Below, piece by piece: positions 44,335 through 54,100 of a DNA stretch of 64,000 nt. The stretch is from Paenibacillus luteus (GTDB lineage Bacteria; Bacillota; Bacilli; Paenibacillales; Paenibacillaceae). Every line of letters begins with the position of its first letter. Positions within the stretch are counted from its first letter, which is position 1. Location: the NCBI RefSeq assembly GCF_006542765.1, contig NZ_SKCD01000044.1:1-64000 (forward strand), written 5' to 3'. A program made the translations under genes and the position numbers. The notes beneath the pieces were generated by a model that saw only the letters and a list, made by a program, of their open reading frames with translations, made no database searches and was not told the DNA's origin.

Positions 44335-45502
44335 TTCCGAAAGTGCAGCGCATCCAGCTGTAAGAATCCTGGACGATCTGCTGCGCATCCAAAGCGTAAA
44401 TCCGCATTATGAGGAGGAGGCGCGAGGAGAGCGAGACGTTGCCGATTATGTCGAGGAGCGTATGCGTAAGGCGGGGCTGCAAGTCACCCGGCAGCCCGTT
44501 GTTGATGGACGTGACAATATTATCGCTGAATTGCGTGTAGGCAAGCCAGAATCAGCCTTGCTGTTCGAGGCGCACATGGATACCGTATCCATAGGGAGCA
44601 TGGAAAATGCGCTAATACCTAATTACCGTGAAGGTCGGTTGTATGGTAGAGGAGCTTGCGATACGAAGGGCGCATTGGCCGGCATGATTCACATGATGGA
44701 GAGATGTGCGCAGCATCCGGAGCATCTTAACGCGGATCTTATATTTTGCGCTTCTGTTGACGAGGAATACGCTTTCCGGGGACTTACAACGTTTATGTCG
44801 CTTCATTTACCGTTATCAGGAGCTGTTGTTGGAGAGCCAACAGAGCTTGGTATCGTCGTGGAGCATAAGGGCTGTGCTCGTTTTACCGTGCAGACGTACG
44901 GCAAGTCCGCACACAGCTCGGTTCCGCACAAGGGAGAAAATGCCATAAATGCAATGATGGATGTTGTCCGTTATATTCATGAGCGCGTGGAACCGGGGCT
45001 GGCGACGACTAAGAGTGCATTGTGCGGGAAACCAACGATTGTTGTGAGCACGATCAACGGCGGAAGTCAGATTAACATCGTTCCGGAAGCTTGTGAAATT
45101 AGCGTCGATCGTCGTATCGTGCCGGGGGAGTCGCCGGAGCAGGTGCTATCTGAATTTGAACGTGATCTTAGGGCAGAGCTTAGCCAAACGAGGCTAACCA
45201 TCGAACCGCTGCTGCTCGATCCCGCATTAAACACACCGCATGACGCTGCAGTTGTGCGGTCGGCGAAGCAGGCTGCCGCTACGCTTGGCTTGAATTCATC
45301 CCTGCGAGGCGTTACGTACGGAAGCAATGCAAGCAAGCTACAAGCATGGAGCGGCATTCCTTCTATTGTGTATGGCCCAGGCTCAATCGAGCAGGCGCAC
45401 TCTGCGGAAGAATGGGTACCGGTTAATGAGGTTGTGCAGGCAGCTGAATTTTATTATCAATTGGCCTGTTCCTATAAGGGCAATCAAGAGGAGAGTAGCT
45501 AG
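44312..45502 (+). CDS. M20-family metallopeptidase/deacylase (ArgE/DapE-type)
   Basis: A 396-residue di-zinc hydrolase. Metal and catalytic motifs: EAHMDTV (His, Asp) near residue 87, GRGACDTKGALAGM (Asp) near 118, SVDEEYAFRG (catalytic Glu pair) near 150, and GEPTELG near 173; the dimerisation domain includes KGCARFTVQTYGKSAHSS. Members release acyl groups from N-acyl amino acids or amino sugars, or split peptides. ATG 44312 lies 8 bases after AGGAG. Its place in a sugar operon suggests removal of an N-acyl group. Confidence 0.87.
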   Translation: MDLSSVIDSESAAHPAVRILDDLLRIQSVNPHYEEEARGERDVADYVEERMRKAGLQVTRQPVVDGRDNIIAELRVGKPESALLFEAHMDTVSIGSMENALIPNYREGRLYGRGACDTKGALAGMIHMMERCAQHPEHLNADLIFCASVDEEYAFRGLTTFMSLHLPLSGAVVGEPTELGIVVEHKGCARFTVQTYGKSAHSSVPHKGENAINAMMDVVRYIHERVEPGLATTKSALCGKPTIVVSTINGGSQINIVPEACEISVDRRIVPGESPEQVLSEFERDLRAELSQTRLTIEPLLLDPALNTPHDAAVVRSAKQAAATLGLNSSLRGVTYGSNASKLQAWSGIPSIVYGPGSIEQAHSAEEWVPVNEVVQAAEFYYQLACSYKGNQEESS

Positions 45503-45504
45503 CG

Positions 45505-45894
45505 ATGAGAAAAGAAGTTATTTGTTCAGATAGAGCGCCAAAACCTAGCGGTGCTTATTCTCAAGCCGTAAAGCTTGGCGATATGGTCTATGTCGCTGGA
45601 ACATGTCCATTTGATATCGTGACGGGAGAGCTGTTGTTTCCGGGAGATATGGAAGAGCAGACGCGTATCGTACTCGAATATATGGGCGAAATTTTGTTGG
45701 CCGCTGGAACTTCGTTAGAGCATGTGGTCAAGGTGACCTCCTTTATTGACGACCTGAACGAATTTGAGCTATACAATCGGACTTACCGTGAATTTTTCAA
45801 AGAGGAACCTCCAGCACGCAGCACGATTGAAATTGGCAAGTTTCCTGCAGGCATGCGCGTGGAAATTGAGTGTGTTGCCTACATTCCGTCATGA
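45505..45894 (+). CDS. ridA: RidA/YjgF-family enamine/imine deaminase
   Basis: A 129-residue RidA-type protein with the family start APKPSGAYSQAVKLGDMVYVAG, and the C-terminal RSTIEIGKFPAGMRVEIECVAY in which Arg and Glu are the conserved active-site residues. It hydrolyses reactive enamine/imine intermediates from PLP enzymes. GAGGAGA precedes the start two bases after the M20 stop, and ATGA overlaps the next gene, so all three are coupled. Confidence 0.9.
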   Translation: MRKEVICSDRAPKPSGAYSQAVKLGDMVYVAGTCPFDIVTGELLFPGDMEEQTRIVLEYMGEILLAAGTSLEHVVKVTSFIDDLNEFELYNRTYREFFKEEPPARSTIEIGKFPAGMRVEIECVAYIPS

Positions 45895-46634
45895 TTAAGC
45901 TCGACGAGGGCATTTTCATGGTCGGAAGCGGTAAGTTTGGCGCTCAGATCAGTGATTCGATGGATTGCAATGTCTATTTGCTGGATGGAGGCAATGGCGA
46001 GTATGCGTTGATTGATGCAGGAGGCGGAGTGAATCCAGAGCGGATCGTCGCGAATATAGAACGTTTAGGTATCGCTCCCTCACAAATCAAGTATTTGGTG
46101 CTTACTCACGGACATGGCGATCATGCGGCAGGTGCTGCTTATTTTCAACGTCAATATGGAATTGCGGTTATCACTTCAAAGGAAATTCAACCGTGGATTG
46201 AGCGGGGAGACAGAAATAAGGTAAGCATCACTGCAGCGGTAAAGGCGAATGTGTATCCAAAGGATTACCAATTCCTGCCATGTGCAGTTACCCAGATCGT
46301 ACTGGAGAATGATGAGATCATCATCGGAGATATCGTACTGAAGGTAATCGAGACGCCGGGCCATGCACGAGGGCATATTGCTCTTCTGTTGGAGAGGGAT
46401 GGGAGAAAGCTGCTGTTCAGCGGGGATACTGTTTTTGCCGGGGGAAAGGTCGTTATTCAGAACATCTGGGATTGTAATATTTCAGAATATGCGGATACGG
46501 TCGCCAAACTACATCAACTCCGCGTCGACAGCCTTTTTCCAGGGCATGGCATGTTTTTGTTGATCGAGGCCTGGAAGCATATTGAGTGTGCGCAGGCTTG
46601 CTTCGAAAGGTTGGAGGTTCCGCCTAATTTATAG
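45891..46634 (+). CDS. Metallo-beta-lactamase-fold hydrolase
   Basis: A 247-residue MBL-fold protein with the zinc motif THGHGDHAAGA near residue 75, the later His in ETPGHARGHIALLLE, Asp in FSGDTVFAGG and the C-terminal His in FPGHGMF. Family members include glyoxalase II, lactonases and other hydrolases. The start ATG 45891 overlaps the RidA stop (ATGA). Substrate is not readable; a lactone or thioester in the catabolic route is possible. Confidence 0.87.
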   Translation: MIKLDEGIFMVGSGKFGAQISDSMDCNVYLLDGGNGEYALIDAGGGVNPERIVANIERLGIAPSQIKYLVLTHGHGDHAAGAAYFQRQYGIAVITSKEIQPWIERGDRNKVSITAAVKANVYPKDYQFLPCAVTQIVLENDEIIIGDIVLKVIETPGHARGHIALLLERDGRKLLFSGDTVFAGGKVVIQNIWDCNISEYADTVAKLHQLRVDSLFPGHGMFLLIEAWKHIECAQACFERLEVPPNL

Positions 46635-46649
46635 AGAGGGAGTCAACTC

Positions 46650-47660
46650 ATGGACAAAGTGAAAGTAGGTATTCTTGGCTTGGGTAGATGGGGGATGAAT
46701 CATCTGGAAGCCTTTTGCTCGCTCGCGCAAGCGGAGGTTGTGGCTGTGTGCGATCACTCGCCAGAGAAGCTGGAACTAGCCGGGCAGAAATACGGCATTA
46801 AGCAGCTTTATTCCAATGTTGATGACCTAATTCTTAACGATGATATCGATTTGATCAGTGTAGTTACCTTCGAAAGCCAACATCTGGAGCCGACCTTGAA
46901 AGCGCTTCGATCGGGCAAACATGTCCTTGTTGAGAAGCCGGTAACGATCAGGCCTGAAGAGGCACGGGAAATGCAGACTGTCGCGGCAGACAGCGGCAGG
47001 CTGCTGCTGCCTGGTCATCTGCTCCGCTTCGATCCCCGTTATGCGGCGATCAAAGAGGCGATTCAGTCAGGTAAAGTAGGTACTCCGGTGAGCATGTATA
47101 TGAAACGGGCCAGGGAGCAGTTTTTATTCGATACGTTTAAGCGAGTGCATACGGTCTATGAGCTAATGATACACGACATCGACTTGGCCATCTGGTATGC
47201 CGGTTGTCGGGTTAAGAAGGTAAAGGCTTACGGAAGAACATTATCAGGTTCCTCCTCTCCTGAAGTGCTGTGGGCAAATCTTGAATTCGAGAACGGTGCG
47301 ATTGCCGTCCTTCATAGCAACTGGATGACGCCTGACGCGGCAGGCATTGAAATTGCCGATGCGATCGAAGTCATCGGTCAAAGCGGATCGGCACATTTTG
47401 AATCGAGCCATTCGGGCTTGCATATATGGGATGGAGGAGGCAGATTAACGCCTGATATCCATATACATGTGAAGCTTCACGGCGAAACCATTGGAAGTTT
47501 ACGTGAGCAGTTAACTTATATTTGTCGTTGCATCGCGCAGGGTGCAGAGCCATCCGTTATTTCATTCGCTGACGCTGTTCACGGGGTAGAAGTTGCCGAC
47601 GCGATTGTCGCTTCGTGTGAGAAAGGGCAAGAAATTGTGCTTGGAGTGTCAGTGCAGTGA
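46650..47660 (+). CDS. Gfo/Idh/MocA-family oxidoreductase
   Basis: A 336-residue NAD(P)-dependent dehydrogenase with the Rossmann loop GILGLGRWGMNHLEAF, AVCDHSPEKLE and an intact catalytic EKP motif in VLVEKPVTI near residue 95. The second domain has MIHDIDLAIWYAG (conserved Asp/His) near 175. GAGGGAG precedes the start. It differs from the other copy at 33448, which lacks the EKP lysine. Probable action: oxidation of a sugar hydroxyl. Confidence 0.9.
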   Translation: MDKVKVGILGLGRWGMNHLEAFCSLAQAEVVAVCDHSPEKLELAGQKYGIKQLYSNVDDLILNDDIDLISVVTFESQHLEPTLKALRSGKHVLVEKPVTIRPEEAREMQTVAADSGRLLLPGHLLRFDPRYAAIKEAIQSGKVGTPVSMYMKRAREQFLFDTFKRVHTVYELMIHDIDLAIWYAGCRVKKVKAYGRTLSGSSSPEVLWANLEFENGAIAVLHSNWMTPDAAGIEIADAIEVIGQSGSAHFESSHSGLHIWDGGGRLTPDIHIHVKLHGETIGSLREQLTYICRCIAQGAEPSVISFADAVHGVEVADAIVASCEKGQEIVLGVSVQ

Positions 47661-47673
47661 GGGGGAGAGCAGG

Positions 47674-49641
47674 ATGTTACGTGAATTAATCCAGCAGCAT
47701 GAGAATTGTGTTTACGTCATTAAACATGATAATCAAACGATCCAATACGCAGCAGAAGAATTAGTCCGTTACGTAGGAGTGATTTCAAATTGCAGTATGA
47801 TTCTCAAAATCGTTGAAAAGTATGACAAGAGAGAAAATGGTCTATGGATCGGCTTAACAAACGATTTTCTAGCTGCTTCATGCATTGCTGGTGAACAGAA
47901 TCCTTACGATGATGAGATGATGATAGAAGTATCTCACGGTAAAGGAATGATAACCGGGGTAAATCCGCGGAGCGTGCTGCTTTCGGTCTATCGTTTCCTG
48001 TTTGAGCTAGGCTGCAGATGGGTGAGGCCGGGAGTCGATGGTGAATATTTACCACATACGGATTTTAGGTCCTACGCCATAAATGTAAAAGAGCGAGCTT
48101 CTTATCGATACAGAGGGATATGTATGGAAGGTGCGGTTAGTGTTGAACATGTCACCGAGATGATCGATTGGATGGCAAAGGTTGGATTCAACAGTTATTT
48201 CATTCAATTCAGAGAAGGCTATCATTTCTTTGAACGATGGTACAGCCATTTGAATAACCCACTTAAGGTTTGCAGCGACGATTTTAATGTGGAATTAGCA
48301 AGAACCTATGTCGCTGAGGCGAAGCATGAGCTTCAAAAAAGAGGAATGATTTATCAAGCTGTTGGCCATGGGTGGACATGCGCTCCTTTTGGGATCCAGG
48401 GGATGAGCTGGGAGAAATGGGAAGAGGAGATCGATCCTGGAATCACTCCGTATTTCGCTCAAGTGAATGGTAAGCGTGAATTGTGGGAAGGCATTCCCAT
48501 TAATACAGAGCTTTGTTATTCGAATCCTGAAGCCCGCCGTAAAATGATAACGGAAATCGAACTCTATGCATCCTTGCATCCGGAGGTCGATTTGCTGCAT
48601 CTTTGGTTGTCGGACGGTTCCAATAATCAATGTGAGTGCGAACGATGTTTGCTTGAAACGCCATCCGATTTGTATGTGAAGTTATTGAATGAATTAGATC
48701 AGGCCTTGACGAATCGTGGGCTGGAAACCCGAATTGTATTCCTCATCTATCATGAGCTGATGTGGCCGCCCGAGAATGAAAGGATTGTCAATCCAAACCG
48801 CTTCGTTATGCAATTTGCTCCGATAACCCGCACATATCGACAGTCATTCGCTGCGATTGACCATGTTCCAGATGTTCCGTTGTTTATAAGAAATAAGCTG
48901 GATTTACCGCAATCGGTGGAAGGGAACGTAAGTTATCTTAAAGCTTGGAGGAATCAATTTCAAGGCGACAGCTTTGATTTCGATTACCATTTCATGTGGG
49001 CGCATCAAAAGGATCCCGGTTATTTGCAAATTTCAAAAGTATTATATGAAGATATCCTTCATTTGCAACCGTTAGGCTTGAATGGATTTGTCAGCTGTCA
49101 GGTGCAGAGATCCTTCTTTCCAAACGGGCTTCCTATGTCGGTTATGGCCCGAACATTATGGAACAAAGAGCTAAGCTTCAATGAAATCGCAGAGGATTAT
49201 TTTGCAAGCGCATATGGAAGAGACGGAATGGCATGCTTGAACTATGCAATGAAGCTGTCAGAACTTTATTTTGAGCTTAATTTGGATCAGGCCTCTGATC
49301 GGAAAGTGATTAACAGTGAAGTTTTATTTTCGAGCGTTAATTCGCTTATTCATCAATTCGAGTCTGTGATTGAGAATAATAGGAAGCAGGATAACCATTG
49401 CCACGCCAGTTCGTGGAAATATATGAAGCTCCATACAGACATTTGGAAAGAGCTGACGCATGGCTTAGAGCTGCTGGATAAAGAAGAGGTCGTGCAAGCT
49501 CAGCTTGTATGGGAGGACGTGAAAAAAAGAGCGTGGCAAATGGAGGAAAGCTGTCACCATGTATTTGATGTATATAATTTTGTTGGTGTGTTTGATCAAG
49601 TTTTTTCTGCAAGAAGGTTAGAAGGGAGAATGGGGGAGTGA
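47674..49641 (+). CDS. DUF4838/GH67-like putative glycoside hydrolase
   Basis: A 655-residue protein. The N-terminal ~110 residues look like the alpha-glucuronidase/GH20-type lead domain (YAAEELVRYVG, then LGCRWVRPGVDGEYLP). A TIM-barrel-like part follows with YRYRGICMEGAVS and WMAKVGFNSYFIQFREG, and a Cys cluster in LWLSDGSNNQCECERC typical of DUF4838 proteins. No signal peptide: cytoplasmic. ATG 47674 follows GGGGGAG; upstream codons of the frame overlap the previous gene. It is coupled to the next gene (overlap of GTGA). The glycosidic bond cleaved is not known. Confidence 0.7.
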   Translation: MLRELIQQHENCVYVIKHDNQTIQYAAEELVRYVGVISNCSMILKIVEKYDKRENGLWIGLTNDFLAASCIAGEQNPYDDEMMIEVSHGKGMITGVNPRSVLLSVYRFLFELGCRWVRPGVDGEYLPHTDFRSYAINVKERASYRYRGICMEGAVSVEHVTEMIDWMAKVGFNSYFIQFREGYHFFERWYSHLNNPLKVCSDDFNVELARTYVAEAKHELQKRGMIYQAVGHGWTCAPFGIQGMSWEKWEEEIDPGITPYFAQVNGKRELWEGIPINTELCYSNPEARRKMITEIELYASLHPEVDLLHLWLSDGSNNQCECERCLLETPSDLYVKLLNELDQALTNRGLETRIVFLIYHELMWPPENERIVNPNRFVMQFAPITRTYRQSFAAIDHVPDVPLFIRNKLDLPQSVEGNVSYLKAWRNQFQGDSFDFDYHFMWAHQKDPGYLQISKVLYEDILHLQPLGLNGFVSCQVQRSFFPNGLPMSVMARTLWNKELSFNEIAEDYFASAYGRDGMACLNYAMKLSELYFELNLDQASDRKVINSEVLFSSVNSLIHQFESVIENNRKQDNHCHASSWKYMKLHTDIWKELTHGLELLDKEEVVQAQLVWEDVKKRAWQMEESCHHVFDVYNFVGVFDQVFSARRLEGRMGE

Positions 49642-49643
49642 CA

Positions 49644-52301
49644 ATGATACTTGAACTGCAAGCTAGCCAAGACAAGCCGGCATTGAATTTTCCGCATTTC
49701 CCGACACGTATGCAGGCAGTCATTTGGCGGAATTGGAGCTTGGTGCCTATCGCTAGAGTCGCCGAAGTTCTAAGTGCTACGGAAGCGCAAATTAGAGAAG
49801 CGGCTGGTGAGCTTGGGCTTGAAGAATCACTAGTGAATACCGAGCAGAAATGGCTTGAACGAGGATATATTACGATCATCCGAGCAAACTGGCATCTGCT
49901 ATCCTTCGTGCAATTGCTGCATTTGCTCGGATGGACAGAGGAACGTCTGGCTTTCACGTTGAAAGAGGACGATTTTTTATGGATCAAGTTAGGCAGTATG
50001 AAGCCTTGGACGGAGCCTGTCCAGTATCAGCCTTTAAGCGATGAGCAGCGAGCACAAACTAGGCGCATAAAAGAAACGTTGGCTGAGCGCTTCGATAGAC
50101 ATGCGGAAACCTCGGCACAGCTGAGCCGATTAGAGCAGCCTTTTGATTTTCTTGATCAATATAAGGTGGAAAATAGACCAAATGCAGCAGCGGTAAGGGA
50201 TGTGAGACCGGATGAGCTCAGGCTTGATACGCGGTGGACAATTGTTTATCCGCAGGGGAATTCCGCTGTGGAAATGTCGGTCAAACGATTCGTAACAAAG
50301 CATGAACAGATTTGGGGAATCAAATGGGATATTCTCCAATGCTCAGATTCTTCGAAGGCTTTATTAGAGGGTTCTGTTATGCGTATCGAAATCATAACGG
50401 ATAAAACTCAATTAGCAGAGAGTCATACGATTACAGCGGATGCTCATACGAATCAGATCTTGATCAGTGCCGTTGATGATGCTGGAATCATGAGAGGGCT
50501 GCAGTGGATTGCCGCGCAGATGCAAAAACGCAGGGTTCCTTATATGATCGCAGGAGAGTACCGAAGGACAACAAAGTTTGATACGCGCATCATATATTCT
50601 TACAGCGCCTTATATGGGGATCCGCTTCTCGCGCCTGAATTAAATCCGTTCCCCGACGATCTCTTGGAAAGATTGTCCGAAACAGGCATAAACGGGATTT
50701 GGCTGCAAAGCGTTTTGTACAGCTTGGTGCCATGGAAGGTGGCGCCTGAATTATCCGTGGATTCGGACAAACGCATAATCGGCCTTCGTAAGTTGGTAGA
50801 ACGAGCCGCTCATTACGGCATCGGCGTTTACTTGTACTGTAATGAACCTCGTTCCATGCCTATTTCCTTCTTTGAGGATAAGCCTGGCTGGCAAGGCCAT
50901 ACCGAGGATGGACAGGGCATGCTGTGTACTTCCCATCCGGATATTCAACAGCTGCTTAGCAACAGTATAGCCTATTTGTTTCACGAGGTGCCTGGTTTGG
51001 CTGGTTTAATTACGATTACAATGTCGGAGAACTGGACGCATTGTTATTCGCGTGCGGCCGGTGGCGTGACGAATTGTCCGCGCTGCAGCAAGCGCAAGGC
51101 AAGCGAGGTTGTTGCAGAAGTCAACCGTTTGATTGTGGAGGGCGCTGTTCGGGAGAAACCGGATGCGCGTATTCTTTGCTGGACATGGGGATGGTCCCAT
51201 CAAGCGGGTTGGACGGAGCAGGATATCGCCTCTGCTATTGACGCTCTTCCGGAGCAAGCGATCGTCATGTGTGTGAGTGAAGAAGCGATTCATACGAATA
51301 TTGCCGAAATACCGGGAGAGGTTATTGATTACTCGATGTCCATAGTCGGGCCTGGAGAAAAGGCACTGCATAGCTGGCGGGCGGCCAATGCCCGTGGGCT
51401 ACGTACTGCAGCGAAGGTTCAGTTCAACAATACTTGGGAGTGCTCGGCGGTACCGTTCCTACCTGTTTTTCAGCAGCTTGAAGAGCATTTGAATCGTCTG
51501 GACGCTTCGGGGGTCAGCGCTTTAATGCTAAGCTGGACATTAGGCGGTTATCCTTCGCTCAATCTGGAGTTAGCCGCAGAATATTATTGGGATACCGAGC
51601 AGGATGACCATAACCATGAGTTAACTGGAATCGTTGCGCTGCTCCAAGGGAAATTCGGCCGTGCGGCTGGACCATGGATAGCTGAAGCAACGGACGCTTT
51701 CAGCCGAGCATTTCGAGAATTCCCGTTTGATCTGAATGTCCTATATGCTGCACCACAAAATTACGGACCTGCTAACCTGCTGCATATGGAGCCTACTGGG
51801 TTTGACGCAACCATGATCGGATTTCCATATGATGATCTTAAGGGCTGGCGGGGAATTTACCCGGAGCCTGTTTTCGCCAAACAGTTTAAAAAGCTATCCA
51901 GTGGTTGGAAGAAGGGACTGCAGCTGCTCGAAAAATCGCACAAGTTTGTACTTCCCGAGGCCAAGCGCGAGTTTGACAGCTTAATGACAGCAGCTTCCGG
52001 AGCCTATTTTCATTTTCACAGCACCTATTTACAAATCGAATTCGTCAGAACTCGCAACCGATATCATAACACGAAACAAGAGGAGACACGTCTTAAATTA
52101 CGTCGTAAGCTCATTGATATCGTAGGCGAGGAAGCAGATGATGTCCTGCTGTTGTATAATCTCGTTATTAAGGATTCCCGAATAGGATTTGAAGCGAGCA
52201 ATCATTATTACTATACCGTACAGGATTTAAAGGAAAAGATCATAAACGGCAACTTCATTATTCAGCAGCTGCAACAAGAAGCGGAAACAATAAAACCGTA
52301 A
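49644..52301 (+). CDS. Large putative glycoside hydrolase with N-terminal HTH-like region
   Basis: An 885-residue protein without signal peptide. Residues ~15-60 resemble a helix-turn-helix (IARVAEVLSATEAQIREAAG), residues ~200-310 resemble the GH20 lead domain (ISAVDDAGIMRGLQWIAAQMQ), and ~315-640 a TIM barrel with TGINGIWLQSVLY, MSENWTHCYSR and a CPRC pair as in DUF4838-like barrels. The C-terminal 250 residues are helical. ATG 49644 lies 6 bases after GGGGGA; GTG 49638 also possible. Family assignment is uncertain; it may be a beta-N-acetylhexosaminidase-like enzyme. It is the last gene of the second sugar operon. Confidence 0.6.
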   Translation: MILELQASQDKPALNFPHFPTRMQAVIWRNWSLVPIARVAEVLSATEAQIREAAGELGLEESLVNTEQKWLERGYITIIRANWHLLSFVQLLHLLGWTEERLAFTLKEDDFLWIKLGSMKPWTEPVQYQPLSDEQRAQTRRIKETLAERFDRHAETSAQLSRLEQPFDFLDQYKVENRPNAAAVRDVRPDELRLDTRWTIVYPQGNSAVEMSVKRFVTKHEQIWGIKWDILQCSDSSKALLEGSVMRIEIITDKTQLAESHTITADAHTNQILISAVDDAGIMRGLQWIAAQMQKRRVPYMIAGEYRRTTKFDTRIIYSYSALYGDPLLAPELNPFPDDLLERLSETGINGIWLQSVLYSLVPWKVAPELSVDSDKRIIGLRKLVERAAHYGIGVYLYCNEPRSMPISFFEDKPGWQGHTEDGQGMLCTSHPDIQQLLSNSIAYLFHEVPGLAGLITITMSENWTHCYSRAAGGVTNCPRCSKRKASEVVAEVNRLIVEGAVREKPDARILCWTWGWSHQAGWTEQDIASAIDALPEQAIVMCVSEEAIHTNIAEIPGEVIDYSMSIVGPGEKALHSWRAANARGLRTAAKVQFNNTWECSAVPFLPVFQQLEEHLNRLDASGVSALMLSWTLGGYPSLNLELAAEYYWDTEQDDHNHELTGIVALLQGKFGRAAGPWIAEATDAFSRAFREFPFDLNVLYAAPQNYGPANLLHMEPTGFDATMIGFPYDDLKGWRGIYPEPVFAKQFKKLSSGWKKGLQLLEKSHKFVLPEAKREFDSLMTAASGAYFHFHSTYLQIEFVRTRNRYHNTKQEETRLKLRRKLIDIVGEEADDVLLLYNLVIKDSRIGFEASNHYYYTVQDLKEKIINGNFIIQQLQQEAETIKP

Positions 52302-52360
52302 TAAACGTCTCTCAAACCAAATAAAGAAGGCGAATTGTAGCAGTAGAGGCTGAAGATATT

Positions 52361-52408
52361 CAAATAAAAAGAAACCTTAGCATCGAGCAGAAGGTTTCTT
52401 TTTATTTG
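52361..52408. terminator. Bidirectional terminator between convergent operons
   Basis: CAAATAAAAAGAAACCTT pairs perfectly with AAGGTTTCTTTTTATTTG around a 12-base loop. It ends the + strand sugar operon and the - strand cohesin/dockerin unit. Confidence 0.9.
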
Positions 52409-52423
52409 GATTTTGGCAATCGC

Positions 52424-54022
52424 CTATAGCTTTTTAAGTAGATTAACGATAATTTGCGATGATTCAGCACGCGTTGACCATTCTTTCGGTGCAAAATGCC
52501 AATCCCCGCGCCCTGAAATCAAACCAAGCTCAAACGCAGTGTTCACATCGGTTTTAGCCCACGCAGAGATTTCTTTCACATCGATAAAAGTAGTGTGCTG
52601 CTCAGCCGTTGCCTGGATTCCCGTCTTGTATTGATAAGCGCGAACAATGATGGCTGCCATTTCTTCGCGAGTAATCGTTTCATTTGGAGCAAAGACAAAC
52701 TCGCTGCGCCCTTTAATGATTCCCGTTTCTTCGGCAGCGGTCACGATTGAAGCATACCATGCTTTGTTACTCACATCGGCAAATGAGGATATTCCTGCTG
52801 CTTTTAGCCCAAGAGCACGTACAACAAATGCGGCAAATTCAGCGCGCGTTATATTAGCGTTAGGAAGGAATTGGGTATCATTTACACCAATTACGACATG
52901 CTTGGCTGCTAGTTCTTTGATTGCAAGTATCGCCCAATGCGTATCGGAGACATCTTCAAACGATTTATCATATGATAGTACAGCGTATTTACTAAAATGG
53001 CTTACTTCTGCGGTCATATATCCTTCTGCAATTACGCCACCGGCGTATTCAAGTTCACCGCTATCAGTGATAAAGTAGTGGCCAAGCAAACTTGATTGTG
53101 CGCTATAGTTAACTTTTAGCTTAACCGTAATAGGCTTATTGAATGTCGTTAGGGTCTGCACTTTGCCTTTTGCAGTGATGACACATAGGCTGTAATCAAT
53201 GATATCGCCGTTAGCCGTTATTTTCGCCTTTGCTTTGTTCGATGCCTTAGTCAATAAATCATTTTTCACTTCGAGAGAAACTTTATTGAAGCTGAAGGAA
53301 ATTTTCGCATCCTCCATTTCATCGAAGGATAACAGATCCTGCAAGCTTTTCAGCACTTCCACCGGAAGGTAAACAGATAAGTCCTTAAACTTCAATTCGA
53401 GCTTGTTGTTGCCGATGATTTCAGCGGCTTTTGCAGGCAGCAGGACAGTTTGCTTTCCGTCCGCAACTTCAATGACTACTTTACCGTCTTTGATATTATT
53501 CAACTCTTGCTTACTCACGTCGACGGAACCCAAAACATGTGGGGGTGTTTCCATTTTCGCTGAACTAACGGAAGCACTTTCCATCAGTGAATACGTTTGA
53601 TAGCCTAAATTGTGATCCACTGCTTTAATTGATTTCCAGGCGACGGTGGATTGTCCGAGTTGCTTATACTTAAAGGTTAAAGTACCGATCACAAAATCTC
53701 CACTTTTACCAAGTACATTACCGGTTTTTGTATGGGCGATGACAATTTCGTTGCTATTGATTTTCGGGGATATGGAAAAACCACCGAGAGTCGACGTCGT
53801 TTCCACCAGCTCAAGATGATTAGGGTCAAACGTAAATCGTGCTTCATAGCCATATAAATCCACCACGTTTTTACCTGTCATGCTCACGACAACTTGATTA
53901 TTGGATGCTCCAATAGAGGTTATTCGGAAAGTTGGTGTTTTCTCTACATTTGCGCTCGCTGGAAACGACAAGAGCGAACTAAGCACAGTCATGATTAGAA
54001 GAGTTAATAAATTACGTTTCAT
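52424..54022 (-). CDS. SLH-anchored cohesin-domain surface protein
   Basis: A 532-residue secreted protein. It has a signal peptide ending FPASA (~24), then a cohesin-like domain at ~28-155 (FRITSIGASNNQVVVSMTG, YEARFTFDPNHLELVE, IGTLTFKYKQLG), a middle region of ~200 residues with no readable family, and three SLH domains from ~355 to the end (FEDVSDTHWAILAIKELA, then NANITRAEFAAFVVRAL and two more). ATG 54022 follows GGAAAGGA; an upstream frame extension lacks a signal peptide. It would display a cohesin on the cell wall. The gene upstream encodes a dockerin, so the two can be expected to bind. Confidence 0.83.
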   Translation of the reverse strand: MKRNLLTLLIMTVLSSLLSFPASANVEKTPTFRITSIGASNNQVVVSMTGKNVVDLYGYEARFTFDPNHLELVETTSTLGGFSISPKINSNEIVIAHTKTGNVLGKSGDFVIGTLTFKYKQLGQSTVAWKSIKAVDHNLGYQTYSLMESASVSSAKMETPPHVLGSVDVSKQELNNIKDGKVVIEVADGKQTVLLPAKAAEIIGNNKLELKFKDLSVYLPVEVLKSLQDLLSFDEMEDAKISFSFNKVSLEVKNDLLTKASNKAKAKITANGDIIDYSLCVITAKGKVQTLTTFNKPITVKLKVNYSAQSSLLGHYFITDSGELEYAGGVIAEGYMTAEVSHFSKYAVLSYDKSFEDVSDTHWAILAIKELAAKHVVIGVNDTQFLPNANITRAEFAAFVVRALGLKAAGISSFADVSNKAWYASIVTAAEETGIIKGRSEFVFAPNETITREEMAAIIVRAYQYKTGIQATAEQHTTFIDVKEISAWAKTDVNTAFELGLISGRGDWHFAPKEWSTRAESSQIIVNLLKKL

Positions 54023-54100
54023 AATAGTTTCCTTTCCATGGGTGCAAGCTTTGATGAATCCGTTTTCTAAGAAATTGTGTAAAAACATGCTTGCAATTAG

